This document shows, in pieces, positions 61,359-64,000 of a DNA stretch of 64,000 bases. The notes beneath the pieces were generated by a model. That model saw only the letters and a list, made by a program, of their open reading frames with translations, made no database searches and was not told the DNA's origin. The stretch is from Chryseobacterium sp. KACC 21268 (GTDB lineage Bacteria > Bacteroidota > Bacteroidia > Flavobacteriales > Weeksellaceae). The translations under genes and the position numbers were made by a program. Every line of letters begins with the position of its first letter. The first letter of the stretch is position 1. Location: assembly GCA_028736075.1 (NCBI GenBank), contig CP117875.1, positions 2,170,001-2,234,000 on the forward strand. The letters run 5' to 3'.

Positions 61359-62105
61359 ATGGAACGATTAAAAGGAAAAATAGCAATTATTACCGGTGCA
61401 TCCCAAGGAATGGGAGAGTCGCACGCAAGAAAATTTATTGAAGAAGGAGCTAAAGTGATACTTACTGATCTCAATGAAGAAAAAGGAAAAAAGATTGCTG
61501 ATGAGTTAGGTGAAAATGCTCTGTTCGTAAAGCACGATGTTTCGGATGCAGAGCAATGGAAAGATGTTGTGGCGAAAGGTGAAGAGAAGTTTGGACCGAT
61601 CAATGTTCTAGTCAATAATGCAGGGATTTTAGGGCCAATAAAAACGGTAACCGAAATCACGGAAGAAGAATACCTGAAGGTAATTGAAATCAATCAAAAT
61701 GCTGTCTTCTATGGAATGAAATATACGATACCGTCGATGCAGAAGGCTGGTGTAGGTTCAATTGTAAATATTTCGTCAGTTGCCGGAATAGTAGCAATCC
61801 CGGGATATCCAAGCCTGGCCTACACGGGCAGTAAATTTGCTGTCAGAGGTCTTACAAAGGCAGCCGCAGTAGAATATGGTAAAGAAAATATCAGAGCCAA
61901 TTCAGTGCATCCAGGATATATCAAAACTCCAATGATGGTGGAAGCCACTGGCGAAGACGGAAGCGGAGCAGCAGATGTTACGCCTCTGGGCAGAATGGCA
62001 GATGCAAATGAAGTTAGTAATCTGGTGGTATTTTTAGCCTCTGATGAATCATCATTTCTCACAGGGACAGAGCAGGTCATAGACGGCGGAATGAGCATTC
62101 AATAG
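61359..62105 (+). CDS. Short-chain dehydrogenase/reductase (SDR)
   Basis: A 248-residue classical SDR. NAD(P)-binding TGASQGMGESHARKF (13-27), Asp in LTDLNE suggesting NAD preference, NNAG, catalytic SSVAG Ser, YTGSK with Tyr and Lys, and PGYIKTPMM. It resembles cyclopentanol/glucose-1-dehydrogenase type enzymes. It lies between two AraC genes and is closed by a terminator. The substrate is unknown. Confidence 0.88.
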   Translation: MERLKGKIAIITGASQGMGESHARKFIEEGAKVILTDLNEEKGKKIADELGENALFVKHDVSDAEQWKDVVAKGEEKFGPINVLVNNAGILGPIKTVTEITEEEYLKVIEINQNAVFYGMKYTIPSMQKAGVGSIVNISSVAGIVAIPGYPSLAYTGSKFAVRGLTKAAAVEYGKENIRANSVHPGYIKTPMMVEATGEDGSGAADVTPLGRMADANEVSNLVVFLASDESSFLTGTEQVIDGGMSIQ

Positions 62106-62138
62106 TTCATTGTTTGTTGCTAAATATTACTTTTTTTT

Positions 62139-62172
62139 TAATAGCGTCACTTTGATAAAAGTGGCGCTATTT
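62139..62172 (+). terminator. Intrinsic terminator after SDR
   Basis: AATAGCGTCACTTT and AAAGTGGCGCTATT pair around a short loop, with a T/A-rich tail. It lies 34 bases after the SDR stop and may act in both directions. Confidence 0.78.
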
Positions 62173-62309
62173 ATTTGGTCTAACAATTTTTCTCAGACAA
62201 TCGATCTGTGATAGTAGTCTCCGTAAAATTGTGCTAAAACTTACTACTTCTGTATCAACAAACTATTATTTAAAATTCGAACTTTGCACTGTAAACAAGA
62301 TGGAACAAT

Positions 62310-63216
62310 TTGCAGATTATGAAACATTATAAAGACATAAGCACTTTCAACAAGGATATCGGAGTGGAAAGCCCGGAACATCCTTTGTTCAGCGTAACCT
62401 TTGGTCACAAAAGTGATGGTGGAATTGAGGATATTATTTTCAGTGCCGATTTTTATATTATTTCTTTTCAGACATTTATTTCAGGAGATATTACTTACGG
62501 GAAAAAAGAATTTGACCATCAAAGAGGGAAGATGACTTTTTTTCGGCCTAATCAAACGGTTACCTTTAAAAATGTAAAGGCGGAGGATGGCTGCTTTTTG
62601 ATAGCGGTCAAAGAAGATTTTGTTTCCGGCACCTTTCTGTTCAGTGAATTGAAGAACTATGGTTATTTTGATTATGAAACCAAGGAAGCTCTGTATCTTA
62701 CGCCTAGTGAGGAAGATATCATCTGGAATCTTGCGCGGACTATGCACAAAGAATCCTACAATAACACAGATGATTACACCAAACAAATTCTTCTGGCGCA
62801 TCTTGGAACTTTATTGACGTATTCTCAGCGATTTTATAAAAGACAGTTTATCAATCGCATTGAAGCGACTGGTGCTTATGCCGGAAGATTTCAGCAGGAG
62901 CTTGATAGATACTACAATGAAAGAATAGTAAGTCAGGCAGGCAGGTCTTCCAACGGTTTCCTATATGGCAGAGAAACTTAATCTTTCTTCCCGGTATCTA
63001 AGTGACCTTCTCAAACAGGAAACGGGTAAAACAGCAATCGAGCTAATCCATATGTACCTCATAAAAGAAGCAAAAAATCTATTGATTGAAGGAAAAATGA
63101 ATATTTCTGAAATTGCATTTTCTTTAGGATTTGAAAATTCCAATTATTTCGCAAGGCTTTTCAAAAAAGAGGTAGGTGTGTCGCCAAATGCCTTTAAATA
63201 TAGCGGTCTAAATTAA
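62310..63216 (+). pseudogene. AraC-family regulator, frameshifted at (CAGG)3
   Basis: The first frame (start near ATG 62319) gives the cupin-like domain and the start of the DNA-binding domain up to NERIVSQAG, then goes out of frame and stops at 62981. The second frame (from about 62944 to 63216) gives VSYMAEKLNLSSRYLSDLLKQ and the rest of both helix-turn-helices. Removing one CAGG from CAGGCAGGCAGG restores a continuous 301-residue protein. It is either a recent pseudogene, a sequencing artefact or a switchable gene. It is upstream of the Old Yellow Enzyme gene it probably regulated. Confidence 0.8.
62934..62945 (+). repeat. (CAGG)3 tandem tetranucleotide
   Basis: Three CAGG units lie in the AraC coding region exactly where the two frames split. 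Four-base units change frame at each gain or loss, so this tract can explain the disruption. Confidence 0.85.
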
Positions 63217-63322
63217 TTTTTTTTTCGTGAAATTCTTTACCTGCAGGCAACTGGGGTGAGCTGCGCTTTTGTCTTAATCAAGTTAAATATCAATTAGTAA
63301 TAAGAGTTTAAATTAAATTATA

Positions 63323-64000
63323 ATGAATACAGAAACACAACAACTATTCGAACCTTTTTCTTTTAAGAAAGGAATCAAAGTCAAAAACCGAATTGCAATG
63401 TCACCTATGACAACTTGGTCCAGCAATGATGATTATTCCGTCGCAGAAGAAGAGATCAGGCACTACGAGGCGCGTAGCGGAAATGTCGGTTTGGTCATCA
63501 CTGGCTGTACAAGAGTAATGGCAAATGGAATTGGTTTTACCAATGAATATGCAGCTTACGATGATTCCTTTTTACCAGGTCTCAAAAAGCTCGCGATTGC
63601 TGCGAAAAAGGATGGCGCACCCGCCATACTTCAAATCTATCACGCAGGTAACAAGGCAGTGCTGGATTTGATCCCAGATGGTACTTCTGTCAGCGCAAGT
63701 ACTGTCGCCTTGGCACCATCTGCATTGTATGCTGGCGGGGTGGAATCACGGGAATTGACAAATGATGAAATTCTGGAAATGATAAAGGCCTTTGGTGAGA
63801 CGACGCACAGAGCTATCAAGGCTGGCTTCGACGGAATAGAATTACACGGCGCTCACGGATTCCTTTTGCAGAATTTCTTTTCACCCTATTACAATCAGCG
63901 GACAGACCATTGGGGCGGAACAACTGAAAAAAGAATGAACTTTGCATTGGAAGTTATAAAAGAGGTAAAGGAAATCATTGCAAAATATGCTGACCGTCCG
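63323..64000 (+). CDS. Old Yellow Enzyme-family NADH:flavin oxidoreductase (3' end outside)
   Basis: ATG 63323 opens a frame that runs to the window end (226 codons). KVKNRIAMSPMTTW, ILQIYHAGNKA and GFDGIELHGAHGFLLQNFFSPYYNQRTDHWGG are the FMN- and substrate-binding features of this family (2,4-dienoyl-CoA reductase/OYE group). It probably reduces activated alkenes. The frameshifted AraC gene precedes it by 106 bases. Confidence 0.9.
   Translation, partial: MNTETQQLFEPFSFKKGIKVKNRIAMSPMTTWSSNDDYSVAEEEIRHYEARSGNVGLVITGCTRVMANGIGFTNEYAAYDDSFLPGLKKLAIAAKKDGAPAILQIYHAGNKAVLDLIPDGTSVSASTVALAPSALYAGGVESRELTNDEILEMIKAFGETTHRAIKAGFDGIELHGAHGFLLQNFFSPYYNQRTDHWGGTTEKRMNFALEVIKEVKEIIAKYADRP

Noticed and set aside
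1-64000. CRISPR array
   Set aside because: No regularly spaced repeats of 24-40 bases were seen; repeats found are palindromes or two- to three-copy motifs.
1-64000. Insertion sequence or transposase
   Set aside because: No transposase-like protein and no flanked terminal repeats; the decayed LuxR region and the tRNA-side debris do not show an element.

Overview
The window is low-GC DNA from a Bacteroidota host, most likely a Chryseobacterium-like member of the Weeksellaceae. Support comes from promoters of the TAnnTTTG type, the near absence of Shine-Dalgarno sites, and host proteins typical of flavobacteria (CRY-DASH photolyase, DUF3526-type ABC permeases, HxlR plus nitroreductase). It splits into two parts. 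Positions 1 to about 47,660 are a nearly complete temperate tailed-phage genome integrated as a prophage. Positions about 47,700 to 64,000 are host chromosome. The right junction is a displaced 3' half of a tRNA-Met gene (47658-47701), a classic attachment site. No integrase is visible, so the left end, the integrase and the intact tRNA should lie before position 1.

Prophage layout, mostly on the minus strand and so read right to left. 43844-29972 is the early and replication block: small unknown proteins, a RAD50/SbcC-like ATPase, RecT annealase, metallo-beta-lactamase-fold hydrolase, a C5 cytosine methyltransferase, a helicase-methyltransferase fusion, a DnaA-domain-IV-like protein, an SNF2 helicase, an ASCH protein, a DUF4373-type initiator, a DnaC-like loader and a PD-(D/E)XK-like nuclease. 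29304-26722 is packaging: small terminase, a cluster of tRNA and other structured RNAs, and large terminase. 24031-16610 is head and tail: portal, HK97-type prohead protease, major capsid, connectors, major tail protein and overlapping tail-chaperone candidates. 16626-4028 holds the tape measure, large tail or baseplate proteins and fibres. 4028-1767 is lysis: a holin-like protein, a candidate unimolecular spanin, a GH108 endolysin and a small lipoprotein. 1-1696 holds a ClpP/SppA-like protease and a HEPN-like protein.

The plus-strand genes of the prophage are the lysogeny and cargo genes. They are an S24 (LexA/CI-type) repressor at 44289, followed by an unexplained run of small lipoprotein, two-helix membrane, proline-rich and membrane proteins (45109-47122), an XRE regulator at 47308, and a separate cassette at 24260-25715 encoding a Cys-rich small protein and a membrane-anchored coiled-coil protein. 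Three families of palindromic sites suggest the regulatory wiring: TTACGG-N4-CCGTAA (three sites), ACGTACA-A-TGTACGT (two sites with identical spacing to a -7 box) and TATAACACTAGTGATATA (two sites next to the repressor). Three large structural genes lack any usual start codon at the expected place and share a leader with the core GCCGTGATCG/CAATTATGA on opposite strands.

The host part holds a secreted His/Cys-rich protein with an ABC-2 export system (48312-52389), a CRY-DASH photolyase, a Cof-type HAD phosphatase, a divergent HxlR/nitroreductase pair, a decayed LuxR gene, a DUF429 protein, a BCCT transporter, an AraC regulator, a short-chain dehydrogenase, an AraC gene frameshifted at a (CAGG)3 tract, and the start of an Old Yellow Enzyme gene cut by the window end.
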